NCBI GenBank assembly: GCA_001899585.1 | Contig: MKWE01000017.1 | Span: 110,815 to 174,814 of the forward strand | Length of the DNA: 64,000 nucleotides | Source of the DNA: Rhodospirillales bacterium 70-18 | GTDB taxonomy: Bacteria > Pseudomonadota > Alphaproteobacteria > Acetobacterales > Acetobacteraceae | Direction of reading: 5' to 3' | In this document: positions 8,201-15,268 of the stretch, piece after piece | Layout of the letters: every line of letters starts with the position of its first letter | How positions within the stretch are numbered: the first letter of the stretch is position 1 | Notes under the pieces: model-generated | What the model was told of the DNA's origin: nothing | What the model saw: the letters and a program-made list of their open reading frames with translations, nothing else | The model's database searches: none | Translations under genes and position numbers: made by a program

Positions 8201-9563
8201 CGAGCTGGGCGTCGGAGAGCACGCCGTCGGTGACTATCGCCGACGGAAGCGTTGGACGGTAGCTCGGCTTCGGCGGTGCAACCGACGCCATGGCGGCCGA
8301 TTGCACCAGCTTGGTAGGATGCGGCTGAGCACCCGTGATACGGATCGACTGAAGCGCATAGGGCTCGTAGATCGAGTCCGACAGGCGGCCACCCTCGGGC
8401 GGCGTCCAGTCCACGGTCTCATAGTCGAGTGGCACGCCCTCGATCTGCGCGAACCGCCGGGCGGGCCCGGCGGACGCGGCCCGGGCGATATAGCCGCGCA
8501 CGGTGCGCGGCGCGGCGTCAGCCGCGACCTTCGGCAGCGTGACGGCCATCCGCGGCGTGACATCGCGCTCGATCCAGGCGAGCAGCGTTGCGACGTCCGG
8601 CGCGACACCGGCGGACTCAGGGAAGCGAGCCGCATCCTCGGCCGGCGCCTTGTCGATGACGGTCAGGCGCGTCTCGATGGTCGTACCGTGCTTGGCATAC
8701 ACCGAGCCGGCGATGGCCGACGTGAACACGACGCGGCCGCGTTCCTGCAGCCGGATGAAGCTGTCCCGCCAGGCTGGCAGCTCGGGTGAGAAGTTCGCGC
8801 CGGTGATCGCCACCAGCCGGCCGCCTGGAGCGAGCCGTGCCAGCGCCGAGGCGATGTGGCGATAGGCTGCGTCGGCCATCCGTCCGGAGACGTTCGCCAG
8901 AACCGAGAACGGCGGGTTCATGATGACGACGCTGGGGATGGCGCTGCGATCGAGATGATCGTCGATCTGGGCGGCGTCGAAGCGCGTGACCGAAAAGTCC
9001 GGAAAGAGAGATTCGAGCAGATCGGCGCGGGTCTCGGCCAACTCGTTGAGGATGAGTTCGGAACAGACAACCTCCGCGAGGACCGCGAGCAGGCCGGTGC
9101 CGGCCGAGGGCTCCAGGACGCGGTCGGCGGGCGTGAGCGATGCGGCGGTCAATGCCGCTAGGCCGAGCGGTGTCGGCGTCGAGAACTGCTGGAAGGCTTG
9201 GGCTTCCTCGGACCGGCGCGTGTGGGTCGGCAGCAGGCCGGCGATCTTGGCCAGCGCGGCCAGCCGTGCAGCCGGAGATACGGCTTTGCGGAAAAGCGGC
9301 TTTCCGTATTTGCGCAGGAACAGGACGGTCGCCGCCTCGCAGGCGTCGTAGGCCGTTTTCCAGTCCCAGGCGCCGCTGGCGTCGGACGCGCCGAAGGCCT
9401 GTTCCATGGCTGCTCGCAGGATCGCGGCGTCGACGGGCAGGCCCTGTTCGAGATGAGGAAGGAGATGGCCGGCCGCAGCGAGAATGGCGGCGGCCGGAGG
9501 CGCGTCGGGCGCGAGCGGAAGCGAGGCCGCCGGAGCGGCTCCCGGGATCGGGGTGTGAAGCAT
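5241..9563 (-). CDS. Strawberry notch family helicase with N-terminal methyltransferase-like domain
   Basis: A 1440-residue multidomain protein. Residues about 145-260 form a class I SAM methyltransferase-like fold (VLEPSAGTGLL at 149-159 and MNPPFS at 215-220, the N-P-P-F catalytic motif of N6-adenine enzymes). The strawberry-notch SF2 motor follows: Walker A-like GDGTGAGKGRQ near 501-511, IIFDESHAMQNAGG (motif II, DESH, 610-613), and the C-terminal helicase part with VFSDAGGTGRSYHAD and QGLGRTNRTNQAQPP near 1000-1045. Bacterial homologues are large plasmid/ICE proteins often linked to conjugation or anti-defence; function in bacteria is not settled. It overlaps the toprim gene by one base. 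The leader carries a GGACGGG/CCCGTCC hairpin (9623-9642). Confidence 0.93.
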   Translation of the reverse strand: MLHTPIPGAAPAASLPLAPDAPPAAAILAAAGHLLPHLEQGLPVDAAILRAAMEQAFGASDASGAWDWKTAYDACEAATVLFLRKYGKPLFRKAVSPAARLAALAKIAGLLPTHTRRSEEAQAFQQFSTPTPLGLAALTAASLTPADRVLEPSAGTGLLAVLAEVVCSELILNELAETRADLLESLFPDFSVTRFDAAQIDDHLDRSAIPSVVIMNPPFSVLANVSGRMADAAYRHIASALARLAPGGRLVAITGANFSPELPAWRDSFIRLQERGRVVFTSAIAGSVYAKHGTTIETRLTVIDKAPAEDAARFPESAGVAPDVATLLAWIERDVTPRMAVTLPKVAADAAPRTVRGYIARAASAGPARRFAQIEGVPLDYETVDWTPPEGGRLSDSIYEPYALQSIRITGAQPHPTKLVQSAAMASVAPPKPSYRPTLPSAIVTDGVLSDAQLETVIYAGEAHGEYLAGAWTVDETGDLVTAAANDAPNAIRFRRGFMLGDGTGAGKGRQSAGVILDNWLQGRRKAVWISKSDKLLEDAQRDWSALGMERLLVTPLSRFPQGTAIRLNEGVLFTTYATLRSDDRGEKLSRVKQIVEWLGSDFDGVIIFDESHAMQNAGGGKGERGDVAPSQQGRAGLRLQHTLPNARIVYVSATGATTVHNLAYAQRLGLWGGDDFPFANRAEFVEAVENGGVAAMEVLARDLRSLGLYTARSLSYDGVEYELVEHQLTPEQTRIYDAYAGAFAIIHNHLDAAMQAANITGDTGTLNRQAKSAARSAFESAKQRFFGHLLTSMKTPTLIRSIEQALADGHTAVIQIVSTGEALMERRLAEIPTEEWHDVRVDITPREYVLDYLAHSFPVQLYEPFSDSEGNLSSRPVYRDGQPVESREAVARRDELIERLASLEPVPGALDQIVQRFGTDVVAEVTGRSRRVVRKGERLAVENRAASANLAEAAAFMDDQKRVLVFSDAGGTGRSYHADLAAKNQRLRIHYLLEPGWKADAAIQGLGRTNRTNQAQPPLFRPITSDVKAEKRFLSTIARRLDTLGAITRGQRQTGGQGLFRPEDNLESPYARDALRQLYLLLVRGKVEACSLDRFESATGLKLMDDNGIKDELPPITTFLNRLLALTIDLQGVLFTAFEQLLTAKVEGAIRSGVYDIGLETLQAESFVVTGSQVIHTHAGTGAETRLLTITRRERNRPTTLADALDHLSDSRARLLVNGRSGRAAVQVPAPSMMLDDGDIEHRVCLIRPMEQHYAPLRMMDESHWEQADRGAFAAAWWAELNDVPEFSDSTIHIVAGLLLPIWKRLPNESTRVYRLQTDAGERIIGRRVSPAWAASAVTTGAASLTPEQAFAALMDGTTILDLADGLQLRRARVMSAHRLELTNFTEAMRDRLRAYGLFSEIISWKLRFFVPVDAIGPGVLAKLLDTFPVVRISEREAA

Positions 9564-9622
9564 GGAGGATACCTCGAAAGAGCGGAAGACGGACGAGCCT
9601 GGCCCGGCGCTCTCTCTCGACC

Positions 9623-9642
9623 GGACGGGCTCAAACCCGTCC
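9623..9642 (-). repeat. Structured leader of the strawberry notch gene
   Basis: Seven-base arms ggacggg and cccgtcc with a 6-base loop lie about 60 bases upstream of the start codon. A CT-rich run (ctctctctcg) lies on the gene side and another (ctctcactct) on the far side. The same kinds of elements occur in the leaders of the ParB-like and DUF932 genes, though this copy is the most diverged. Confidence 0.4.
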
Positions 9643-9788
9643 CGGCCGACCTCTCACTCTGGCGTGGTCGGCGCCCGTTCCATCGCTCCGACTTCCGGCG
9701 GCGGCGATGGGACGCTAATCTGGGTTGGGAAAAGAAGCCGCGGCGTCCCTCTTTCGGGCTCGCCGCGCCGGCGAGGAAGACAGACAGC

Positions 9789-10163
9789 ATGAAGGGAAGC
9801 GCGATCGGCATCATTGCTGCAGGGTGCCTGGCAGTCGGATTCGGCGCGGGCTTCGTTCTCCGGCCGGTGATCTCGCCTGTCGCCGCTGCGCCCGTCGCGG
9901 CGTCGCCGGCGGTGGCGGCTGGCGTGGCGCCGCCGAGCGAGGACGAAGCGACAGCAGCCGTCAGGCGCTATCGTCGGTTCACGGGCACGTCCTTGGAACG
10001 TGCGACGCTGAAGCTCGGCGACTGCTCGCCGGGTGGTGTCGGCCCCGGCGTGACCTGCATGACGCAGCTCGTCATGGATCCAACGAAACCTGGTGCGGCT
10101 CCGCAGAACCGCCCGATCGGCTTCGCCCGGGTCGACGGCCAGTGGGAAGTCGCGGTCTGGTAG
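9789..10163 (+). CDS. Small exported or membrane-anchored protein, function unknown
   Basis: A 124-residue protein from the ATG at 9789 (GAGGAAG 8-9 bases upstream). Residues 5-27 (AIGIIAAGCLAVGFGAGFV) are a signal anchor or signal peptide, followed by an Ala/Pro/Val-rich linker and a small domain with two cysteines (GDCSPGG, GVTCMTQL) that could form a disulphide in the periplasm, ending GFARVDGQWEVAVW. It is divergent from the strawberry notch gene and overlaps the next gene by about 22 bases. I do not recognise the family. Confidence 0.65.
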   Translation: MKGSAIGIIAAGCLAVGFGAGFVLRPVISPVAAAPVAASPAVAAGVAPPSEDEATAAVRRYRRFTGTSLERATLKLGDCSPGGVGPGVTCMTQLVMDPTKPGAAPQNRPIGFARVDGQWEVAVW

Positions 10164-10585
10164 CGGCGCGCGACATCGACCGCCACCTCGCGGCCGTGTT
10201 CTTCGCCAATGGCGAAGGTTTCCTGCCGGGCGATGTCTCGGGTGATCGCGGCGATGCGCGCGAGATCTGCTACGCGATCGCCATTGCCACCGAGCTGGCG
10301 CTAAAGGCGTTCCTCGTCGCCCAGGGCTGGAGCGACGATCGCTGCCGCCGGGATGTTCGGCACGATCTGGAGAAGGCGCTGGCCTTTGCCAGGGCCGCAG
10401 GTCTGAAGGGTGCGCCTGGGCTGGACGGCGCGATCGCGGTGCTGAACGCCTACTATCCGAAGCACGCGTTCGACAGGTTCGTCGTGCCGGCCGGTGACGA
10501 GGCGTTTCCGGCCAGGGCCCGCGCCATCGTCGCGGACCTCTTCGCAAGCGTCCGCCCTCAGGTCGAGGCTTCGGGCGGACGGTAG
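10142..10585 (+). CDS. HEPN domain-like protein
   Basis: About 147 residues from a GTG at 10142 (a second in-frame GTG is at 10196). The core ICYAIAIATELALKAFLVAQ followed by RRDVRHDLEKALAFARAAG fits the HEPN helical bundle, with an R-x4-H motif (R-RDVR-H) of the kind that acts in RNA cleavage in HEPN RNases. It overlaps the preceding gene and converges with the DUF6117-like gene, with a 28-base tail-to-tail overlap. No paired nucleotidyltransferase lies next to it, so it is not an obvious HEPN-MNT toxin pair. RNase activity is inferred only from the motif. Confidence 0.65.
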   Translation: MGSRGLVAARDIDRHLAAVFFANGEGFLPGDVSGDRGDAREICYAIAIATELALKAFLVAQGWSDDRCRRDVRHDLEKALAFARAAGLKGAPGLDGAIAVLNAYYPKHAFDRFVVPAGDEAFPARARAIVADLFASVRPQVEASGGR

Positions 10586-10782
10586 AGCTCGAAGGGATTG
10601 CCGTCCGCCAGGTGGCCGAACGGCGTGAACACGTAGTCGCCGTCATCGCGCCCGACGGCGCAGATGACATAGCGGGTCTCGCCGGTCGCAGCCTCGGCAC
10701 ATTCCATCAGCGCCAGGTCGCCGCTTGTTGCGGCGCACAGCAAGGTCTGGAAGTTGGCGCGGGCATGATCGGGAATGCTCAT
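10558..10782 (-). CDS. Small conserved ICE protein (DUF6117-like)
   Basis: Seventy-four residues starting MSIPDHARANFQTLLCAA and containing LALMECAEAATGETRYVIC, then a terminal block YVFTPFGHLADGNPFELY. I recall this pattern as DUF6117, a small alphaproteobacterial mobile-element family of unknown role. The ATG at 10782 has GGGAGG 6 bases upstream and overlaps the stop of the upstream minus-strand gene as ATGA, so the two are translationally coupled. Confidence 0.78.
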   Translation of the reverse strand: MSIPDHARANFQTLLCAATSGDLALMECAEAATGETRYVICAVGRDDGDYVFTPFGHLADGNPFELYRPPEAST

Positions 10783-11189
10783 CGCGCCTCCCTCGGCGAG
10801 CCGATCAGCGAGCCAGCGGCCGGTGCTGATCCATTCGACCGTTTCGCCGGTCGAAAGATCGAGCAATGGGCGCCGCCGGAGAAGCCGTCGGCGACGGGGT
10901 CCGAGGCGACGTTGGCCCACTGGAGTCCCCAGCGGCCCGTCAACCCGAAGGCCTCGGCGCAGCGCGTCACGAAGATGATCGCGAGCTGCTGATCGGCGCT
11001 GCCTGGATCGCGAAGCCAGAGACGGGCCGGACCGTGCTCGGGTGTCAGCGAGACCAGGAACGGCTCGGCAGGCGGGTCTTCACGCGCGTTGTCGGCGATC
11101 AGCGTGGAGTAGATCTGGAATGCGCGCGCGGCGTTGGCGGCGGTGCCAACGTCGAGCAGGCATGAAAAGCGAGTGAGAAAGTCGGTCAT
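10779..11189 (-). CDS. Hypothetical ICE protein
   Basis: A 136-residue protein beginning MTDFLTRFSCLLDVGTAANA, with blocks FLVSLTPEHGPARLWLRDPG and FVTRCAEAFGLTGRWGLQWA. No named domain recognised; the W-rich middle and C-terminal SGGAHCSIFRP are typical of a conserved mobile-element hypothetical found with DUF6117 genes. The ATG at 11189 has GGAGCCC upstream. The gene starts just past an intrinsic terminator (11206-11232), so it should have its own promoter or depend on read-through. It overlaps the DUF6117-like gene by 4 bases (ATGA). Confidence 0.7.
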   Translation of the reverse strand: MTDFLTRFSCLLDVGTAANAARAFQIYSTLIADNAREDPPAEPFLVSLTPEHGPARLWLRDPGSADQQLAIIFVTRCAEAFGLTGRWGLQWANVASDPVADGFSGGAHCSIFRPAKRSNGSAPAAGSLIGSPREAR

Positions 11190-11205
11190 GGCGGGCTCCT
11201 GAAAC

Positions 11206-11232
11206 AAAAAAAGCCCGGCGCTGGGCCGGGCT
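11206..11232 (-). terminator. Intrinsic terminator, minus strand
   Basis: Arms agcccggc (11212-11219) and gccgggct (11225-11232) with a 5-base loop, followed on the minus strand by a run of seven T. This is a textbook rho-independent terminator placed after the 72-residue gene at 11257-11475. Confidence 0.85.
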
Positions 11233-11256
11233 CGGAGGGATCGGGATATGGATCGG

Positions 11257-11475
11257 CTAGTAGCCGAACTGCCAGGACGGCCAGGCTTGGCCGTCGTCGG
11301 CGGCGCGCACCGCATCGTCGAGGTAGGCGGGATCGCCCTCGACGACGGTGGGGTCGCGCACAGGTGTTTCGTCGATGATCGTCACGCGGCCGACCAGGCC
11401 ATCCTCGACCTCGACATGCACGGGAACGAGGAACTGAAAAACGACGCGCCGGGGCGCCGGGCTGGATTGCGACAT
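11257..11475 (-). CDS. Small hypothetical protein
   Basis: Seventy-two residues beginning MSQSSPAPRRVVFQFLVPVH and ending AWPSWQFGY, acidic overall (VEVEDGLVG, VVEGDPAYLDD). No family recognised. The ATG at 11475 is supported by AAGGAG 8 bases upstream, and a strong terminator follows 25 bases after the stop, so the gene is probably the last of the ParB transcript or a short unit of its own. It lies 60 bases after the ParB-like gene. Confidence 0.68.
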   Translation of the reverse strand: MSQSSPAPRRVVFQFLVPVHVEVEDGLVGRVTIIDETPVRDPTVVEGDPAYLDDAVRAADDGQAWPSWQFGY

Positions 11476-11535
11476 GGCGCAGCTCCTTGGGTTGGAGGAA
11501 TGGGCGGAGCGACCGAAGCCGCTCCGCAGGTGCGC

Positions 11536-13659
11536 TCACTCGGCCGCAACGAGGTGGCTTTCCTCGTCTTCGGCAGAGGCCTCCTCGTCGTCGCTCGCGA
11601 GGAAATCGGGCAGCGCGGCACCTTCGTCCTCGCCGCCGATCTGGTCTTCGGCCGCTGGCGCGTGGGGGTGGTCGACCAGCCGCAGCGGTTCGGGCAGCCA
11701 GCCGGTGTTGGCTAGCAGGCGTTCCGCCTCCTTCGCCATGTCACCCTTCTTCAGGTGGTCGATGAGCTGGGAGGCCTGTTCGCCGGCGCCTTCATGGACC
11801 GCCTGGAGGATACGGGGCTTGGTGACGCGGCCGAGATAGTTGCCGACGGTCGGGCGCCAGCCGGCGTCCACCATGTCGAGCCCTGTGGCGCGGGCGAGCC
11901 GGTCGGCCTGGCCGAGCCGCATGTCGAGGCCGTGCTGCGAGACGCCATTGCCGCCATAGGGGTTCGGCTTCTCGTAGAGCGCGTTGACGCCGTAGCTCAC
12001 GCAATGCGCCAGGAGCGCCATCCGGCTCGTGTCTTCGAGGGCCGCCAGCCAGTCCCACAGCGCGTCGTCCTCGGCGGGAATGTCGCCCGCCCAGCCCTCG
12101 TGGCGCTCATGCACCGCGCGGGCCGATGGGCTGTCCTTCAACGCGTCGTCTTGCACCGGGAAGAAGACGTGGCTGACAGAAGCCTCCATGGCGCCCTTGT
12201 ACATGCGGTGCTGGAAGGCGTCGGAGACCAGCTTGTGCAGCAGCGCGGTCATCGCGACGTGCGGGTTGTCGGCCAGCGCATTGCGCAGCGCAAGGGTGCG
12301 ATGGGCCGTCAGCTCGGTGACGAGGCGGTCCGGAAGCGGCTTGATCGCATCGTCCTCGTCGTCCTCCGGCTCGGCGGGCTGGCCGCCGATGGTGATGACG
12401 GCCCGCTGCACCACGGGCTCGGTCGGATCGGCGTCGGCCCCCACGCCGGTCTCGCCCTCCGGAGCGATCGGCGCTTCGTCCTCGCCACGGACATAGCCGC
12501 GATCGATGTCGAGGCTGCCGTCATGGGCGATGCTGATGAACACGCCGGCGCGGGCGATGTCGTCCGCCTCGAAGCGTACCGGCCGGGTCTCGAAGGCGGC
12601 TAGCGCCGTCTCGATCTCGCCGAGCCGCTGATCGACCTCGTCCGGCAGCTCGTCAGCGCCTTCATATTCGGCCTCGAGCTTCTGGTATTCGGCGTTAAGC
12701 GCCTCGATGGTGGCCTGCTCGTCGGCCGTGAGGTCGAGCAGTTCGCCCTGCAGCTCGCGCAGGCCGCGCGTGGCGTCATAGGGGAAGCTGACCGCGACCT
12801 CGATCCACTTCCAGCCCTCGATCGCGATTGTCTCGGCGGTGACCTTCAGCTTCTCGGCCACCAGGCGGTCGAGCAAGGCGGGATCCTGAAGCCAGCCGCC
12901 ATCGTCGGACTGGAAGAGATCGCGCATGGTGACGCCGCCGGCGGCCTCGTACGCCTCGATGCCGATAAAGACCGCGCGCTTGTCGGAGGCGCGCACCGTG
13001 GTCTCCGTGAGCATGCGCCGGATCTGATAGGGCTCCTTCGACCATGCGTCCTTGATCGCCTCCCAGACCTGTTCCTGGCGGGTGTGGTCGTTAGACACCG
13101 TGAACGCCATGAGTTGCTCCAGCGTCATGCCGTCCTCGGCATAGACGTCGAGCAGCGCCGACGATGCAGAGGCCAGGCGCAGCCGCTGCTTCACGACCTG
13201 GGCCGGCACGAAGAAGGCGGCAGCGATCTCCTCCTCGCTCATGCCCTTGTCGCGCATGTTCTGGAAGGCGCGGAACTGGTCGAGGGGATGGAGCGGCGCA
13301 CGCTCGATGTTCTCGGCGAGGGAGACCTCTTCGGCGAGGATGCCGCTGTCGCGCTCGCGCACGACGCAGGGAACCGGCGCGACCTTGGCGAGGCGCTTCT
13401 GCTTGACCAGCAGCTCCAGCGCCCGGAAACGGCGGCCGCCGGCCGGCACCTCGAACATGCCGGTCTCAACGCCCTCGGCGTCGACGACGGGAAAGACGCT
13501 GAGGCTCTGGATCAGGCCGCGTCGGGCGATCGAGGCCGCCAGGTCCTCGATCGAGACGCCGGCCTTCACGCGCCGGACGTTGGACTGGCTGAGCACCAGC
13601 TTGTTGAAGGGGATGTCGCGCGAGGACGACAGGGTGATCTTTTGAGCTGCAGTAGCCAT
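11536..13659 (-). CDS. Long ParB/RepB-like nuclease-fold protein
   Basis: A 707-residue protein. The N-terminal 115 residues are a ParB/sulfiredoxin-fold domain (FNKLVLSQSNVRR, then VPAGGRRFRALELL, the ParB box equivalent, then SLAENIERAPLHPLDQFRAF). A helix-turn-helix follows near 135-165 (MSEEEIAAAFFVPAQVVKQR). The C-terminal two thirds is a large acidic extension (about residues 300-460) not found in true 300-residue partition ParBs. Such long versions are common on alphaproteobacterial ICEs and plasmids; the role may be DNA binding or nicking rather than chromosome partition. No parA lies nearby. The leader at 13675-13715 is structured and shared with the DUF932 gene. Confidence 0.9.
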   Translation of the reverse strand: MATAAQKITLSSSRDIPFNKLVLSQSNVRRVKAGVSIEDLAASIARRGLIQSLSVFPVVDAEGVETGMFEVPAGGRRFRALELLVKQKRLAKVAPVPCVVRERDSGILAEEVSLAENIERAPLHPLDQFRAFQNMRDKGMSEEEIAAAFFVPAQVVKQRLRLASASSALLDVYAEDGMTLEQLMAFTVSNDHTRQEQVWEAIKDAWSKEPYQIRRMLTETTVRASDKRAVFIGIEAYEAAGGVTMRDLFQSDDGGWLQDPALLDRLVAEKLKVTAETIAIEGWKWIEVAVSFPYDATRGLRELQGELLDLTADEQATIEALNAEYQKLEAEYEGADELPDEVDQRLGEIETALAAFETRPVRFEADDIARAGVFISIAHDGSLDIDRGYVRGEDEAPIAPEGETGVGADADPTEPVVQRAVITIGGQPAEPEDDEDDAIKPLPDRLVTELTAHRTLALRNALADNPHVAMTALLHKLVSDAFQHRMYKGAMEASVSHVFFPVQDDALKDSPSARAVHERHEGWAGDIPAEDDALWDWLAALEDTSRMALLAHCVSYGVNALYEKPNPYGGNGVSQHGLDMRLGQADRLARATGLDMVDAGWRPTVGNYLGRVTKPRILQAVHEGAGEQASQLIDHLKKGDMAKEAERLLANTGWLPEPLRLVDHPHAPAAEDQIGGEDEGAALPDFLASDDEEASAEDEESHLVAAE

Positions 13660-13674
13660 CGGGATTTACTCCGC

Positions 13675-13715
13675 GACGGGCGGCCGAGAGACTCTCTCTC
13701 AACCTCCAACCCGTC
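13675..13715 (-). repeat. Structured leader element of the ParB-like gene
   Basis: Outer arms gacggg (13675-13680) and cccgtc (13710-13715) enclose an inner gagag/ctctc stem. The order and many bases match the leader of the DUF932 gene (15045-15083), followed in both by cacg and about 15 bases later by a CT-rich run and a G run. On the minus strand it would form a nested stem-loop in the mRNA about 15 bases before the start codon. Confidence 0.55.
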
Positions 13716-13778
13716 ACGAAGCAAAGCGCCACCCTCTTCCTCTAAAGGGGGGCAGCGCCATCGGCCGGTGAACCGAAG

Positions 13779-13813
13779 AGACACGGAAGCGCAAAGCCGG
13801 AGACACGAAAAAC
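13779..13813. repeat. Degenerate ACACGGAAG-type repeat
   Basis: Text agagacacggaagcgcaaag followed by ccggagacacgaaaa resembles the ACACGAAG-type tandem motif seen again near 63214-63236 on the opposite strand. It lies between the DUF932 stop and the ParB leader. Function unknown; likely a decayed dispersed repeat. Confidence 0.3.
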
Positions 13814-13835
13814 CGTATCCCCGGCGTCACGGAGA

Positions 13836-15029
13836 TCAAACCGCTCGATCGAGCAGCTTCTTGGCCTTGGCCTCCATGTCGAGGCGGGCGTCCTGATGCG
13901 GCTTGTCGCGCGCGACGGCGGTGATGCCCTGAACAAAGTCGAAGATGCTTTCCGGCGGCCGTCCTTCCTCGGCCAGCACCGTGTCGATGATTCTGCCGGT
14001 CTCGGCCTTGGAGAAGCCGCGGCGGCGCAGGAAGTCTGTGCGATCCTCGTCGCTGCGCGCCACGATCCGCTCGCGCGCCGCCCTGATGCCGTTGACGAAG
14101 GGCAACGGCGATGAGTTCGCGAAGTTCAACAGCGCCGGGGCAGCCTCATGGGCGAACCGATTGGCGGCGTATTTGGAGTGGCGGATGGTGATTTCCTCGA
14201 AATCCTCCACGCCCCACAAATTGCGGTTCTGGCAGACCGCGCGGAGATAGAAGCTCGCCATGCCGAGCGTCTTGGCGCCGACTTCGGAATTCCAGCAATA
14301 GAAGCCGCGGAAATAGAGATCTGGCGAGCCGTCCGGCAGCCGGCCGGCCTCGATCGGGTTCAGGTCATCGACGAGGAAGAGGAAGACGTCGCGGTCGGAG
14401 GCGTAGAGGGTCGTGGTGTCCTTGGTGATGTCGACGCGCGGATTATAGATGCCCGTCGACCAGTCGAGCACGCCGGGCACTTTCCAACGTGTATCGCCCG
14501 CACCGTTGCCGGCAATGCGCTGCACGGCCTCGACCAGTTCGTGATCGTAGATGCGCCCATAATCGGGCCCGGTGACAGCGCGCAGCTCGACTCGGCCGCC
14601 ATCGGTTTCGAGCGTCTTGATCTGCTCGGCCCGGTTCGAGGTCAGGCCGTACTGCAGGTTGATGCCGGCGAGCGCGGCCGGAAGCTGGCGCAAATAGGCG
14701 GCTGGTGCTCCGACCAGGCTGGCGAGTTGGCCGAAGGACCAGTGCGTCGGCGCAATTGGCGTATCGGTCCCGGGAAGGATCAACGCCAGTCGCTCCGCGT
14801 CGCTTCGGTTCGCCTCCACGTGGATGAGGGCGCTCTCCACCACGCGGGTCCGGCTACGGTCGGCACGGTCGCGCACCGCTCGCGCCAGTTCGGAGAGCGA
14901 GAGGTAGCGCTCGTCGGCCGGACGCGAGAACCACTCCGACGAGACGCGGCCGACCCGCTCGCCGCGGCTAACATCCACCTTGTAGCCGCCGCTCGTATCA
15001 CGGCGCGCATCGAGAACTTGCATGTTCAT
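13836..15029 (-). CDS. DUF932 domain-containing protein
   Basis: A 397-residue protein from the ATG at 15029 (GGAG 8 bases upstream); an ATG at 15044 would add five residues. Recognised by the core blocks LILPGTDTPIAPTHWSFGQLA, RAVTGPDYGRIYDHELVEAV and FLFLVDDLNPIEAGRLPDGS, then FYCWNSEVGAKTLGMASFYLRAVCQN. DUF932 proteins occur on phages, plasmids and ICEs; they resemble phage/plasmid LGT_TIGR03299-type proteins and their activity is not known. The gene heads the ParB transcript, and its leader (15045-15083) matches the one before the ParB gene. Confidence 0.9.
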   Translation of the reverse strand: MNMQVLDARRDTSGGYKVDVSRGERVGRVSSEWFSRPADERYLSLSELARAVRDRADRSRTRVVESALIHVEANRSDAERLALILPGTDTPIAPTHWSFGQLASLVGAPAAYLRQLPAALAGINLQYGLTSNRAEQIKTLETDGGRVELRAVTGPDYGRIYDHELVEAVQRIAGNGAGDTRWKVPGVLDWSTGIYNPRVDITKDTTTLYASDRDVFLFLVDDLNPIEAGRLPDGSPDLYFRGFYCWNSEVGAKTLGMASFYLRAVCQNRNLWGVEDFEEITIRHSKYAANRFAHEAAPALLNFANSSPLPFVNGIRAARERIVARSDEDRTDFLRRRGFSKAETGRIIDTVLAEEGRPPESIFDFVQGITAVARDKPHQDARLDMEAKAKKLLDRAV

Positions 15030-15044
15030 GGGACCAATCTCCAT

Positions 15045-15083
15045 GACGGGCGCGGGAGCCTCTCTCCCAGCTATTCACCCGTC
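15045..15083 (-). repeat. Structured leader element of the DUF932 gene
   Basis: Outer arms gacggg (15045-15050) and cccgtc (15078-15083) enclose an inner gggag (15054-15058)/ctccc (15064-15068) stem. The inner stem differs in sequence from the ParB copy but keeps pairing, which looks like compensatory change. Further out, 15121-15137 forms tgcgggg/ccccgca and 15172-15187 forms ggggaa/ttcccc, possibly terminators for the minus-strand operon ending at 15269. Confidence 0.55.
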
Positions 15084-15268
15084 ACGGAAACCGATCCGCA
15101 CTCTCACTCTCAGGGGGCGTTGCGGGGTCTCCCCGCAGAAGGGGTCGGTCGGGACCTTGGGCTCGGCCGCAGGGGAAGGCTTTCCCCCTCGCGTCCATCC
15201 TTTGCGGACGAAGGTTTGTATCGAGGGCCGGAGAACCGTAGATCAGGCTTTCAGTAGCATCGTCTTGG

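Noticed and set aside
11536..13659. Chromosome-partition ParB
   Set aside because: The protein is twice the usual length with an acidic C-terminal extension, no parA is adjacent and no parS-like site was seen; it fits the ICE/plasmid ParB-like group instead.
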